DNA from: Bacillota bacterium | GTDB lineage: Bacteria > Bacillota > Clostridia > Clostridiales > Caloramatoraceae | Assembly: GCA_023389275.1 (NCBI GenBank) | Contig: JAEWEN010000109.1 | Location: forward strand, 1-5,936 | Reading direction: 5' to 3' | Length of the DNA stretch: 5,936 nt | Part shown: positions 1 through 5,710 of the stretch, in pieces | Numbering within the stretch: position 1 is the first letter of the stretch | Layout: the number at the start of each line of letters is the position of its first letter | Notes under the pieces: model-generated | Databases searched by the model: none | Told to the model about the DNA's origin: nothing | The model's input: only the letters and a program-made list of their open reading frames with translations | Made by a program: the position numbers and the translations under genes

Positions 1-413
1 CGTACTTTTAGAATTTCATCTGCTTCGATAGCAATGTCTGTAGCTTGCCCTCTAATTCCACCTAATGGTTGGTGTATCATATATCTTGTGTTTGGTAGTG
101 AATAACGATCTTCTTTGTTAGCTGCTAGGTAAATTGTAATACCAGCACTTGCAACCCAACCAGTACCAATAACAATTACACGAGGTTTAACAAACTTAAT
201 CATATCATGAATTGTGTCTCCAGCTTCAACATGACCACCTTGGCTATTTATAAATATTTTAATTGGTTCATCGCCCATTTCTTGAAGAATTAAAAGTTGT
301 TTAGTTACTTTTTCAGCTAAAGCTTGATTAATTTCCCCTGAAATTATTATAGATCTAGATTTTAGTTGTTTGTCTAAAATTAAATTTGATGTATTTTCTT
401 CTTTATTACACAT
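1..413 (-). CDS. clpP: ClpP-family serine protease subunit (partial, C-terminus beyond left edge)
   Basis: This is the proteolytic subunit of a Clp-type ATP-dependent protease, which forms a cytoplasmic barrel that degrades proteins delivered by a Clp ATPase. The 137 codons visible begin at ATG (411-413), 8 bases after a G-rich ribosome binding site (421-426). Residues 54-60 read IFINSQGG, the oxyanion strand; most ClpP proteins have SPGG, so Q58 is a substitution. The nucleophile Ser89 lies in GWVASAG and the catalytic His114 in MIHQPLGG; the 25-residue spacing equals that of E. coli ClpP (S97, H122). The helix QATDIAIEADEILK follows. The third catalytic residue, Asp, is outside the window. 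The N-terminus is short, with no long propeptide. The divergent GTGWVASAGITIYLAA segment suggests a ClpP paralogue rather than the housekeeping clpP normally next to clpX, but the downstream neighbours cannot be seen. The family call is secure; paralogue status is inference. Confidence 0.93.
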   Translation of the reverse strand, partial: MCNKEENTSNLILDKQLKSRSIIISGEINQALAEKVTKQLLILQEMGDEPIKIFINSQGGHVEAGDTIHDMIKFVKPRVIVIGTGWVASAGITIYLAANKEDRYSLPNTRYMIHQPLGGIRGQATDIAIEADEILKV

Positions 414-420
414 TGTAATG

Positions 421-426
421 CCCCCC
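421..426 (-). promoter_or_regulatory. Ribosome binding site of the clpP-family gene
   Basis: Read on the minus strand this is a run of six G (GGGGGG) ending seven bases before the ATG at 411-413. It is G-rich rather than a textbook AGGAGG, but it is the only purine block in this AT-rich leader and it sits at the correct spacing, which supports the chosen start. Confidence 0.6.
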
Positions 427-451
427 TATGAATAAAAAGATATTAAAAAGT

Positions 452-480
452 ATTATAGTCTTATAATTATTTTTATTCAA
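452..480 (-). promoter_or_regulatory. Sigma-A type promoter of the clpP-family gene
   Basis: On the minus strand there is a -35 element TTGAAT (475-480), a spacer of exactly 17 bases, and a perfect -10 TATAAT (452-457). Transcription would start near 445, giving a leader of about 30 bases before the ATG at 413. The hexamers match the housekeeping consensus at 4/6 and 6/6. No CtsR-like heptad repeat is evident around it, so heat-shock control of the kind seen for many Firmicute clpP genes is not supported here. The gene can therefore be transcribed independently of the upstream membrane protein gene. Confidence 0.75.
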
Positions 481-531
481 GAACATTAAAAAATATTGTG
501 AAAATAAGATGTATTATTTATTTACTTCATA

Positions 532-852
532 TTAACTAGTTTTTCTATGCATTTTACATACAGTTTTTTTATTACATTTAGAACAGTATAGCTTTTTAGA
601 ATCTACTAGGTTTATAGAAAATATATATTGTTTTAGGTTAATTTCAAATATTTCACCACATTTTGTACACTTCCAACTATGGTTTTTCCAATGCCACATA
701 AGGAATATTAAAATGGTTACTAATAAGCAAATGAAACTTATATATGATAATTTACCACCATATAATCCACTAAACATTGAAGCTACAAAAAATAGTGTAA
801 ATGATGTTATACCAAGGATTACACATAAAATAAAAACAAATGGATTTTTCAA
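532..852 (-). CDS. Small membrane protein with C-terminal zinc-ribbon-like CxxC pair
   Basis: This is a 106-residue protein of unknown function. Two hydrophobic segments (about residues 5-25 and 34-54) should place it in the membrane as a hairpin. The tail after residue 58 is hydrophilic and carries KCTKC (C62, C65) and YCSKC (C90, C93), a spacing that could bind one zinc ion as in zinc ribbons; the lysine-rich end suggests the tail is cytoplasmic. The start is TTG at 850-852, chosen because a good GGAGG (860-864 on the minus strand) lies seven bases upstream. It lies in the same direction as the clpP-family gene, 118 bases upstream of it, but the downstream gene has its own promoter. The membrane and zinc-ribbon descriptions are read from the sequence; no named family is recognised. 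Confidence 0.8.
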   Translation of the reverse strand: MKNPFVFILCVILGITSFTLFFVASMFSGLYGGKLSYISFICLLVTILIFLMWHWKNHSWKCTKCGEIFEINLKQYIFSINLVDSKKLYCSKCNKKTVCKMHRKTS

Positions 853-876
853 AAAATAACCTCCTTTTTATTTTTA

Positions 877-895
877 TATGGAATTTTATTCCATA
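877..895. promoter_or_regulatory. Perfect 8-bp dyad in the divergent intergenic region (possible operator)
   Basis: TATGGAAT, three bases (TTT), then ATTCCATA form a perfect inverted repeat. It sits between the two divergently transcribed genes (minus-strand start at 852, plus-strand start at 977), 13 bases upstream of the minus-strand ribosome binding site. Its symmetry and position would suit a repressor operator, or a small hairpin in the leader of the minus-strand transcript. No run of T follows in either direction, so it is unlikely to be an intrinsic terminator. No convincing -35/-10 pair was found in this region for either gene. Confidence 0.35.
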
Positions 896-976
896 GTATA
901 TTAATATGATAGCATATCTATGTCTCATTATGGAAATTAGAGAAAATCTATATTGATTGAGGAGGATTTATAAAAA

Positions 977-1852
977 TTGAAAAAAGAATTTAAAATATCT
1001 AAAACATTAGGAGCTATAATTTTAGGGGGTTGTGGATTGCTGATTTGCCAATTAGTAAGCAGTTTGTTTTATTTAGCTCCGTTACCTAATATAATTGCAA
1101 ATATATTTTTTGGAATAACTTATGTTTTAACTTCCTATTTTTTTATATTAATTTTATGCAAGAAAGTTTTCAATTATAGTTTTTCAGAATGCCGTATTAA
1201 AAAACCAAGTATAAACTTGTTATGGTTAATATTAGGTATTATTTTACCAGTGTCTGTATCTATTTTATTGATTTTAACTCCAGGATATTTTATTAATAAT
1301 CAAAAATCAACAATAGAAATAATAAGTAAAATTATCGTTTCTATATTTACTGTTGGTTTTGGTGCAGGTGTAGTTGAAGAGATGTTTTTTAGAGGATTTA
1401 TTATGCACGTATTGGAGCAGAGATGGGGAAAAAGAGTATCTATAATTTTTCCATCAATTATTTTTGGATTACTTCATACAATGGGAGGAATGAATTTAAG
1501 TGACATTTTGATGCTATTTATTGCAGGAACAAGTGTAGGTATAATGTTTTCACTTATTACTTATGAAAGCGGAACAATTTGGTCAAGTGCTATAGTTCAT
1601 GGTATATGGAATGTTGTTATAATTGGAGGAATATTAGATATAGGAGTTAAGCATAACCCAGATTCTATTTATTCCTATATTATTACGTCAAAATCAATAA
1701 TATTAACAGGAGGACATTTTGGAGTAGAAGCATCAGGGATCGCTATAATTGCATACATTATAATAATTTCTTATACCTTATACAAGATGAATAAAAAGAA
1801 AAATATTATTGATAATATGGAAAAAATTCCTGATAAACAATCGCTGAATTAA
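977..1852 (+). CDS. CPBP-family intramembrane metalloprotease
   Basis: This is a 291-residue polytopic membrane protein of the CPBP family (CAAX proteases and bacteriocin-processing enzymes, formerly called Abi). These are glutamate/histidine metalloproteases acting inside the membrane. All conserved motifs are present: EEMFFR (E134, E135, R139), FGLLH (H167), and the HGIWN motif (H208, N212). About eight hydrophobic segments are visible, with the CPBP core at about residues 115-225, an N-terminal block of helices at 13-100, and one more helix at about 251-268 before a short lysine-rich tail. The start is TTG at 977, after GAGGAGG (959-965) with a long spacing of 11 bases; the sequence MKKEFKISK fits a cytoplasmic N-terminus. 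The substrate cannot be told from sequence. Related proteins include prenyl-protein proteases and bacteriocin self-immunity proteins. The GNAT gene follows after only about 40 bases, so co-transcription is likely. Confidence 0.93.
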   Translation: MKKEFKISKTLGAIILGGCGLLICQLVSSLFYLAPLPNIIANIFFGITYVLTSYFFILILCKKVFNYSFSECRIKKPSINLLWLILGIILPVSVSILLILTPGYFINNQKSTIEIISKIIVSIFTVGFGAGVVEEMFFRGFIMHVLEQRWGKRVSIIFPSIIFGLLHTMGGMNLSDILMLFIAGTSVGIMFSLITYESGTIWSSAIVHGIWNVVIIGGILDIGVKHNPDSIYSYIITSKSIILTGGHFGVEASGIAIIAYIIIISYTLYKMNKKKNIIDNMEKIPDKQSLN

Positions 1853-1880
1853 TAAATGAGGTGAAAATTGGAATAAATAT

Positions 1881-1886
1881 GGAGGG
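1881..1886 (+). promoter_or_regulatory. Ribosome binding site that sets the first GNAT start
   Basis: GGAGGG lies seven bases upstream of the GTG at 1894. It falls inside the longer open frame that begins at GTG 1861, and so argues that translation starts at 1894. The upstream GTG at 1861 has no ribosome binding site of its own: the GAGGTG at 1857-1862 overlaps it. Confidence 0.65.
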
Positions 1887-1893
1887 CTTAGAA

Positions 1894-2412
1894 GTGATAG
1901 TGAATATATATGACGCAAAAGAAAATGATGCAGAAATCATAAGTGATATCCATGCTTTAAGTTGGAAGGAAGCCTATCAAAACATTATCCCTCAAAGATA
2001 TTTAGATGAGCTAGAAAATGATTTTTGGGTGTCTTCTTTTGAAAATTGGATAAGAAATAATATATTAAAAGTAAAGTTAATTTATGAAAATGATGTTCCT
2101 GTAGGATGTATTGCTTACAGTAGGTCAAGAGATGAAAAACTGTGTGACTGGGGAGAAATTATTTCTCTATATATAAATCCAAAATACTTTAAAAAGGGTT
2201 ATGGACAAAAATTATTAGAAGTTGCACTCATGGATATGAAAAAACAAGGATATTTAAATTGTTACTTATGGGTTTTAAAAGAAAATAAAAGAGCACAGTA
2301 CTTTTATGAAAAAAATGGTTTTAAATCTAGTAAAGATGAGTACAAATTCAAAATTATGAGTAAAGAATTAATTGATATAAGATATGTTATTGAACTAGAT
2401 AAATATAAATAA
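1894..2412 (+). CDS. GNAT family N-acetyltransferase
   Basis: This is a 172-residue acetyl-CoA-dependent acetyltransferase of the GNAT fold; the acceptor substrate is unknown. The N-terminal helix region (SWKEAYQNIIPQRYLDEL) is typical of GNAT proteins. Motif A follows the strand GEIISLYINP and reads FKKGYGQ at about residues 99-105; the usual Q/R of the Q/R-x-x-G-x-G pyrophosphate loop is F here, while both glycines remain. Motif B, NKRAQYFYEKNGF (131-143), is well conserved. The frame is open from GTG 1861, but the start was placed at GTG 1894 because GGAGGG at 1881-1886 is correctly spaced and the GNAT homology begins at VNIYDA just after it. It lies close behind the CPBP gene and 33 bases before the next, so it is probably in the same operon. 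There is no sign it is an aminoglycoside acetyltransferase specifically. Confidence 0.9.
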   Translation: MIVNIYDAKENDAEIISDIHALSWKEAYQNIIPQRYLDELENDFWVSSFENWIRNNILKVKLIYENDVPVGCIAYSRSRDEKLCDWGEIISLYINPKYFKKGYGQKLLEVALMDMKKQGYLNCYLWVLKENKRAQYFYEKNGFKSSKDEYKFKIMSKELIDIRYVIELDKYK

Positions 2413-2445
2413 GTAATATAGTTATTTCATTAAAGGAGTAGTTTT

Positions 2446-2763
2446 ATGAAGAAGACTTTTTCAATAATATTACCGAGTTTTTTAATACTTACATTCATAT
2501 GGGTAGATTCTATGTTTTCTGAAAGTAAATATATTTTATTAGGAATATATTTTTTATTTCCAATGATTTTCATTATTCAAGGTATTATATATTCAAAATC
2601 AATTAAAAGCATGGTAATTGGATGTCTGTTATCATCTATTGCAATTATTATATCTATTTCTATATGGTACAACATGATTAGTATGCTTATCCCAGTAATA
2701 ATTTATTTGTTATTAGCAGTATGTGTTTTTGTTATTAAACAAAGTAAAAATAAGGCAAATTAA
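2446..2763 (+). CDS. Small four-helix membrane protein, function unknown
   Basis: This is a 105-residue, strongly hydrophobic protein. Four membrane segments can be drawn at about residues 4-22, 28-50, 55-75 and 79-97, with a basic tail (KQSKNKAN) that should be cytoplasmic. No catalytic motif or cysteine pair is visible and I recognise no named family. The start at ATG 2446 is secure: AAAGGAG at 2432-2438 is seven bases upstream. It follows the GNAT gene by 33 bases and precedes another small membrane protein gene by 46 bases, so it probably belongs to the same transcript. Such small hydrophobic proteins next to CPBP proteases are sometimes immunity or transport accessory proteins, but nothing in this sequence proves that. 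Confidence 0.8.
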   Translation: MKKTFSIILPSFLILTFIWVDSMFSESKYILLGIYFLFPMIFIIQGIIYSKSIKSMVIGCLLSSIAIIISISIWYNMISMLIPVIIYLLLAVCVFVIKQSKNKAN

Positions 2764-2779
2764 TAATATGGCATTTGCC
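2754..2779 (+). repeat. 7-bp inverted repeat spanning a stop codon
   Basis: GGCAAAT (2754-2760) and ATTTGCC (2773-2779) are perfect complements separated by 12 bases that include the stop codon of the four-helix membrane protein. The RNA could fold into a modest hairpin between the two small membrane genes. It is not followed by a U-run, so it is not a normal intrinsic terminator; it might affect mRNA stability or be chance. Confidence 0.3.
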
Positions 2780-2809
2780 CTATATTGTTAACAAAAAAGG
2801 GAGAACTTT

Positions 2810-2983
2810 ATGAAGTTTAATATTTATGAGATTATTTTATTAGCCTTATTTGCATTTTTAATTATCTATGATTTATTTAAGGTAATAAAATTTAAAAGAT
2901 ACAGTGTAATATTGGTACCAGTAATAGTAGATACAATGCTATTAATACTAATTTTTATATTAGTATATATTCTTTTCAATTAA
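2810..2983 (+). CDS. 57-residue two-helix membrane protein
   Basis: A short gene runs from ATG 2810 to TAA 2981-2983, with a good ribosome binding site (GGGAG, 2799-2803) six bases upstream. The product has two hydrophobic stretches, about residues 5-24 and 33-55, joined by a basic loop KVIKFKRYS (25-33). This is a membrane hairpin whose positively charged loop should face the cytoplasm. No cysteine or known motif is present and I recognise no family. The clean ribosome binding site, in-phase position 46 bases after the preceding gene, and sensible topology make it more likely real than chance. It could be a small regulatory or immunity-type membrane peptide; that is inference. Confidence 0.65.
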   Translation: MKFNIYEIILLALFAFLIIYDLFKVIKFKRYSVILVPVIVDTMLLILIFILVYILFN

Positions 2984-3077
2984 ACACCTTCTTATCTTTT
3001 TAATAATAACAATGATATAATAATATTATATATTTTACAATATATGGATATGATGATTTTATAATGAGGTGTAAAAG

Positions 3078-3566
3078 TTGAATAATTATATAATTAGAGA
3101 AATAAAATCAAATGAAGTTGGTATTCTTAAAGATATGCTTTATGAAGCTATTTACCAGCCAGATGAAACTAATCTTCTACCTAGAGACGTTATTTATCAG
3201 CCAGAATTAAGTATTTTTATTGATAATTGGGGGAAAGCAGATGATTTATGCTTTGTGGCAGAAATTAATGGCAAAATAATAGGTGCGGTATGGACGAGAA
3301 TATTAAACGGAGTAGTTAAGGGGTTTGGAAACATAGATGAAAAGACTCCTGAATTTGCTATTGCTTTATATAAAGAATATAGAAATAAAGGTATTGGAAC
3401 TTCTCTAATGAGACATATGTTATATAACTTAAAGGCTCGTGGTTATAAGCAGGCATCTTTGTCTGTACAAAAAGAAAATTATGCTGTTAAGATGTATAAA
3501 AATATTGGATTTAAAATAATAGAAGAACGTGAAGAAGAATATTTAATGATTAAAAATTTAAGTTAG
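3078..3566 (+). CDS. GNAT family N-acetyltransferase (second)
   Basis: This is a 162-residue GNAT acetyltransferase using acetyl-CoA; the substrate is unknown. The acetyl-CoA loop RNKGIG (102-107) matches the canonical R-x-x-G-x-G, preceded by the strand EFAIALYKEY. Motif B, NYAVKMYKNIGFKII (134-148), is complete. The N-terminal IREIKSNEVGILKDMLYEAIY and the FVAEINGKIIGAVW strands are typical of the fold. The start is TTG 3078, with GAGGTG (3066-3071) six bases upstream. It differs clearly from the GNAT at 1894-2412, so it is not a recent duplicate. A 94-base gap separates it from the 57-residue membrane protein, so it may have its own promoter, although no convincing one was found. The frameshifted CPBP gene follows after 83 bases. 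Confidence 0.92.
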   Translation: MNNYIIREIKSNEVGILKDMLYEAIYQPDETNLLPRDVIYQPELSIFIDNWGKADDLCFVAEINGKIIGAVWTRILNGVVKGFGNIDEKTPEFAIALYKEYRNKGIGTSLMRHMLYNLKARGYKQASLSVQKENYAVKMYKNIGFKIIEEREEEYLMIKNLS

Positions 3567-3649
3567 AATAAGAGACTAATTATAATTAAGATGTAATATA
3601 AATGTTTAAAAATTTAATAATAGAAGTAAATATATTTGGGGGAGGACAT

Positions 3650-4154
3650 ATGAATAAAATTAAGATAAATATTAGTAAAGCATTTTTATGGGTTTTTATA
3701 TACTTTGGAGTTATGCTAATATACACTTTAGTTGCTCTATATTATATTATTATATTTTCTTTTAGATAAATGCTTTGATCCAATATTTGAAAGTTTATAT
3801 CCTTCCAGTGAACAACAGTATCAAAATACAATACAATCAATATTAAAATCACCAATTACAGGTTTTATACAAGTGTGTGTTGTTGCACCTGTTATTGAAG
3901 AAATACTTATGAGAGGATTTGTATTAGGTGGTTTAAAAGATTCTTATGGAAATAGTGTAGCAATACTGACATCAGCTACTTTATTTGCACTTCTTCATTT
4001 TAATATGGTCCAAACATTTTCAGCTTTTATTTGTGGAATTATACTAGGAATTCTTTTTATTAAAACAGAATCAATTTTAAGTTGCATACTTGCACATTTC
4101 GGATACAATTTAATTTCATTTTTTATTATTATTACATCTAATACTAATGTATAA
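3650..4154 (+). pseudogene. CPBP-family intramembrane protease, interrupted by a frameshift
   Basis: The gene begins at ATG 3650 behind GGGGGAGG (3638-3645). This frame encodes 39 residues (starting MNKIKINISKAFLWVFIY, a basic end plus a membrane helix) and stops at TAA 3767-3769. The rest of the protein continues in the +1 frame: membrane segment, then APVIEEILMRGF (EE..R motif), FALLHF (His), and LAHFGYN (His, Asn), ending at TAA 4152-4154. All CPBP catalytic motifs are therefore intact after the break. The +1 frame has a TAG at 3729-3731, so the frame change must lie between 3729 and 3769, in an AT-only stretch. The total of 505 bases is one base more than 168 codons, so a single inserted base (or two lost) would explain it; restored length is about 167 residues. 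An internal TTG at 3732 has no ribosome binding site. It may be a recent mutation or a sequencing error. Confidence 0.85.
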
Positions 4155-4190
4155 ATTCAACAATACTCTTTAATTAATATATTTTACTAT

Positions 4191-4197
4191 AAAGGAG
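4191..4197 (+). promoter_or_regulatory. Orphan ribosome binding site in front of an ATT codon
   Basis: AAAGGAG lies nine bases before ATT 4207-4209, the first codon of a lipoprotein-type signal peptide frame. No ATG, GTG or TTG is available in that frame; a TGA at 4198-4200 closes it upstream. The site appears to be left over from the intact peptidase gene. Confidence 0.6.
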
Positions 4198-4206
4198 TGA
4201 TTTATC

Positions 4207-4542
4207 ATTAATAAGATATTTAAGGTAACAATTATATCTTTTATATCTACGTTTCTTTTGTCTTGCTCAGAGGAGCTTTAGACAATGCATCAGGGGTTTC
4301 TGCTTTATTAGAAATAGCAAATATTCTTAAGAAAAAATCAACGGAATATGAATTTGATACAAATATAGTTTTCTGTGCTTTTAATAGTGAAGAAAGTAGT
4401 TATGGAGGAAGTGGTGCATTTAATACATAGAGCTACAGATACTCCTGAAATTATTGACTATGAAAAAATTCGAGATATTTCAAAGTCACTTTCTGACTTT
4501 ATAATATCAAATGATAAAACTGTATTTATTAAATCTAAATGA
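4207..4542 (+). pseudogene. Remnant of an M28-family zinc aminopeptidase lipoprotein
   Basis: Three scraps of one peptidase gene follow each other in different frames. (1) 4207-4281 reads as a signal peptide ending in the lipobox FLLSC, then stops; its first codon is ATT instead of ATG. (2) 4272-4430 reads GALDNASG, then a helix and FCAFNSEES and GGSGAF. The Asp of DNASG and the EE pair are the bridging metal ligand and the catalytic/ligand glutamates of M28 peptidases. (3) 4426-4542 reads HRATDTPEIIDYEKI, the M28 C-terminal segment with the last zinc-binding His. The stretches between scraps 1 and 2 (first His/Asp ligands) and 2 and 3 are missing, so a protein of probably over 300 residues is cut to about a third. 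The last residues (KTVFIKSK) may belong to the next gene's ancestor. It should be non-functional. Confidence 0.82.
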
Positions 4543-4849
4543 AAAAGAAATAGCTAAAGCAATTGATATTATAAAAAATAATTTTGATTTTAAAGGATGT
4601 ACCTTGAAAAAAGCATGGTATGACGAAGAAAAATCTAGATATATTGCTAAATGCTATTTAGGATCTGGTAAAGGTTCAATTAATAATGTTAATCCAGAAA
4701 ATATAATCGTTTTGTTATCTGATTTTGAATTAGATTCTTTAGGAGGAGATGGGAGCTTTGAACCTAACTCAACTTATGGTGAATGGCAATGGATATTAAT
4801 AAGGGATAGTAAGACAAGTGATTGGAGAATTGATAGTTGGGGCTATTAG
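4511..4849 (+). CDS. C-terminal domain of a secreted or lipoprotein-type clostridial protein, probably truncated
   Basis: The 112-residue open frame begins at ATG 4511, but there is no ribosome binding site and no signal peptide. The body (EKEIAKAIDIIKNNF, CTLKKAWYDEEKS, a glycine-rich GSGKGS, VNPENIIVLLSDF, then a Trp-rich EWQWILIRDS and WRIDSWGY end) resembles domains I associate with clostridial secreted proteins of the DUF4829 type; that name is from memory and uncertain. In such proteins a lipoprotein signal normally precedes the EKEI helix. Here the frame overlaps the tail of the broken M28 gene by 32 bases. The alternate frame reads KTVFIKSK just before EKEI, which would be a plausible lost N-terminal strand. 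It is therefore probably a 5'-truncated gene, unlikely to be expressed or exported as it stands. It ends 35 bases before the next gene's start. Confidence 0.55.
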   Translation: MIKLYLLNLNEKEIAKAIDIIKNNFDFKGCTLKKAWYDEEKSRYIAKCYLGSGKGSINNVNPENIIVLLSDFELDSLGGDGSFEPNSTYGEWQWILIRDSKTSDWRIDSWGY

Positions 4850-4884
4850 AATCTTCTATGAAAGGAGAAAAAGAAGGTGAATTT

Positions 4885-5676
4885 ATGAGTTTTAAAGTAA
4901 AAAAATCAACGTTGATTTTAAGTATAATTACTATTTTAGTATTAGCTTTATATGTAATATCGACTCAATATATAAAAACTAATACAAAGAAATTTCACTC
5001 TTTAACTGAAATACATTTAATAGAAAGAGGATATAGTAAAGAGGATATTAACAGTATAGAAGTTAGTCACTCTTATTTAGCTCGTATACTAAGCTATGAA
5101 GAATGGAATATAAGTGTAGCATTTAAAGATGAACCTGAAGCGATTTATTATTATTCATATAGAAATAATAAAGTAGAGCAAAGTGGGGTTTCAGGAAGAC
5201 TTAATGATGGAATTTATGATCATGATGAAAATCCTGATGAAAATGATATGAATATAAGAGTAGCTGGTAAGTATATTAAAAATCAAGGATACACTATTTC
5301 TAAAGTAATTGGAGAAGTAGATAAATATGAATTAGAGAAAAGTATATTTCAGAAAAGTTCAGGAAATCTTGGATATAAACAAATATGGAGGGTTCAAAAA
5401 GTTAAGCCACAAGACTATTTTGGAAAAGAAGTTATAGTAATTGGGTTTAATGTAAGAAACCATCCACTTCAGAAGAAAGATATTAATGCTAAAGATGGAG
5501 TTAGGCTAAATATTATGATAATAGATGATAAGGTAATAGGGGGATATTCTTTGCCTATTACAGATACAGTAGGTGGATTCTATTCATTAGATGGAAAAAC
5601 AGTAGAAGAAATAAAAATATTAATTGGAGAAGATTTTAATATTTCAAATAAGTTTAGTCATCAGATATTGATTTAA
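4885..5676 (+). CDS. Membrane-anchored extracytoplasmic protein with DUF3139-like domain
   Basis: This is a 263-residue protein with a short basic N-terminus, one hydrophobic anchor (about residues 8-28) and a large hydrophilic part expected outside the membrane; no lipobox cysteine is present. Residues about 38-104 (LIERGYSKEDI, EWNISVAFKDEPEAIYYYSY) resemble the DUF3139 family of small Firmicute membrane proteins. A second domain from about 122 to 245 contains YIKNQGYTISKVIGEV, IWRVQKVKPQDYFGKEV and VIGGYSLP, and I do not recognise it with confidence. An acidic linker (DHDENPDEND, 112-121) separates the two. The frame is open from TTG 4837, but ATG 4885 was chosen because AAGGTGA (4874-4880) precedes it and the signal anchor follows directly. 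It is the only undamaged gene in the right-hand part. The function is unknown. Confidence 0.78.
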   Translation: MSFKVKKSTLILSIITILVLALYVISTQYIKTNTKKFHSLTEIHLIERGYSKEDINSIEVSHSYLARILSYEEWNISVAFKDEPEAIYYYSYRNNKVEQSGVSGRLNDGIYDHDENPDENDMNIRVAGKYIKNQGYTISKVIGEVDKYELEKSIFQKSSGNLGYKQIWRVQKVKPQDYFGKEVIVIGFNVRNHPLQKKDINAKDGVRLNIMIIDDKVIGGYSLPITDTVGGFYSLDGKTVEEIKILIGEDFNISNKFSHQILI

Positions 5677-5692
5677 TTTTAAATATTTAGAT

Positions 5693-5700
5693 GGTGGAGG
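5693..5700 (+). promoter_or_regulatory. Ribosome binding site in front of a second ATT codon
   Basis: GGTGGAGG lies ten bases before ATT 5711-5713, the first sense codon of an open frame closed directly upstream by TAG 5708-5710. No normal start codon is available near the site, so either the gene lost its ATG or it uses a rare ATT start. Confidence 0.55.
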
Positions 5701-5710
5701 AAAACTATAG

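Noticed and set aside
1861..1893. GTG 1861 as the start of the first GNAT
   Set aside because: Its GAGGTG overlaps the codon itself, and a well-spaced GGAGGG points to GTG 1894, just before the GNAT similarity begins.
3060..3065. Perfect TATAAT before the second GNAT gene
   Set aside because: It directly abuts the ribosome binding site, so transcription would begin inside or after it, and the only -35-like TTTACA (3034-3039) is 20 bases away.
1894..3566. The two GNAT genes as a tandem duplication
   Set aside because: Apart from the shared fold motifs, their N-terminal halves and acetyl-CoA loops differ too much for a recent duplication.
3558..3586. Possible promoter (TTAAGT, 17 bp, TATAAT) before the second CPBP gene
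   Set aside because: The -10 is good, but the -35 matches only half the consensus, and such matches are expected by chance in sequence this AT-rich.
3732..4154. Internal TTG at 3732 as the true start of the second CPBP gene
   Set aside because: There is no ribosome binding site in front of it, and a good one plus a matching N-terminal helix exists at 3638-3769 in the other frame, so a frameshift explains the data better.
4837..4884. TTG 4837 as the start of the DUF3139-like protein
   Set aside because: It overlaps the preceding ORF, lacks a ribosome binding site, and would place a charged 16-residue extension before the membrane anchor; ATG 4885 fits better.
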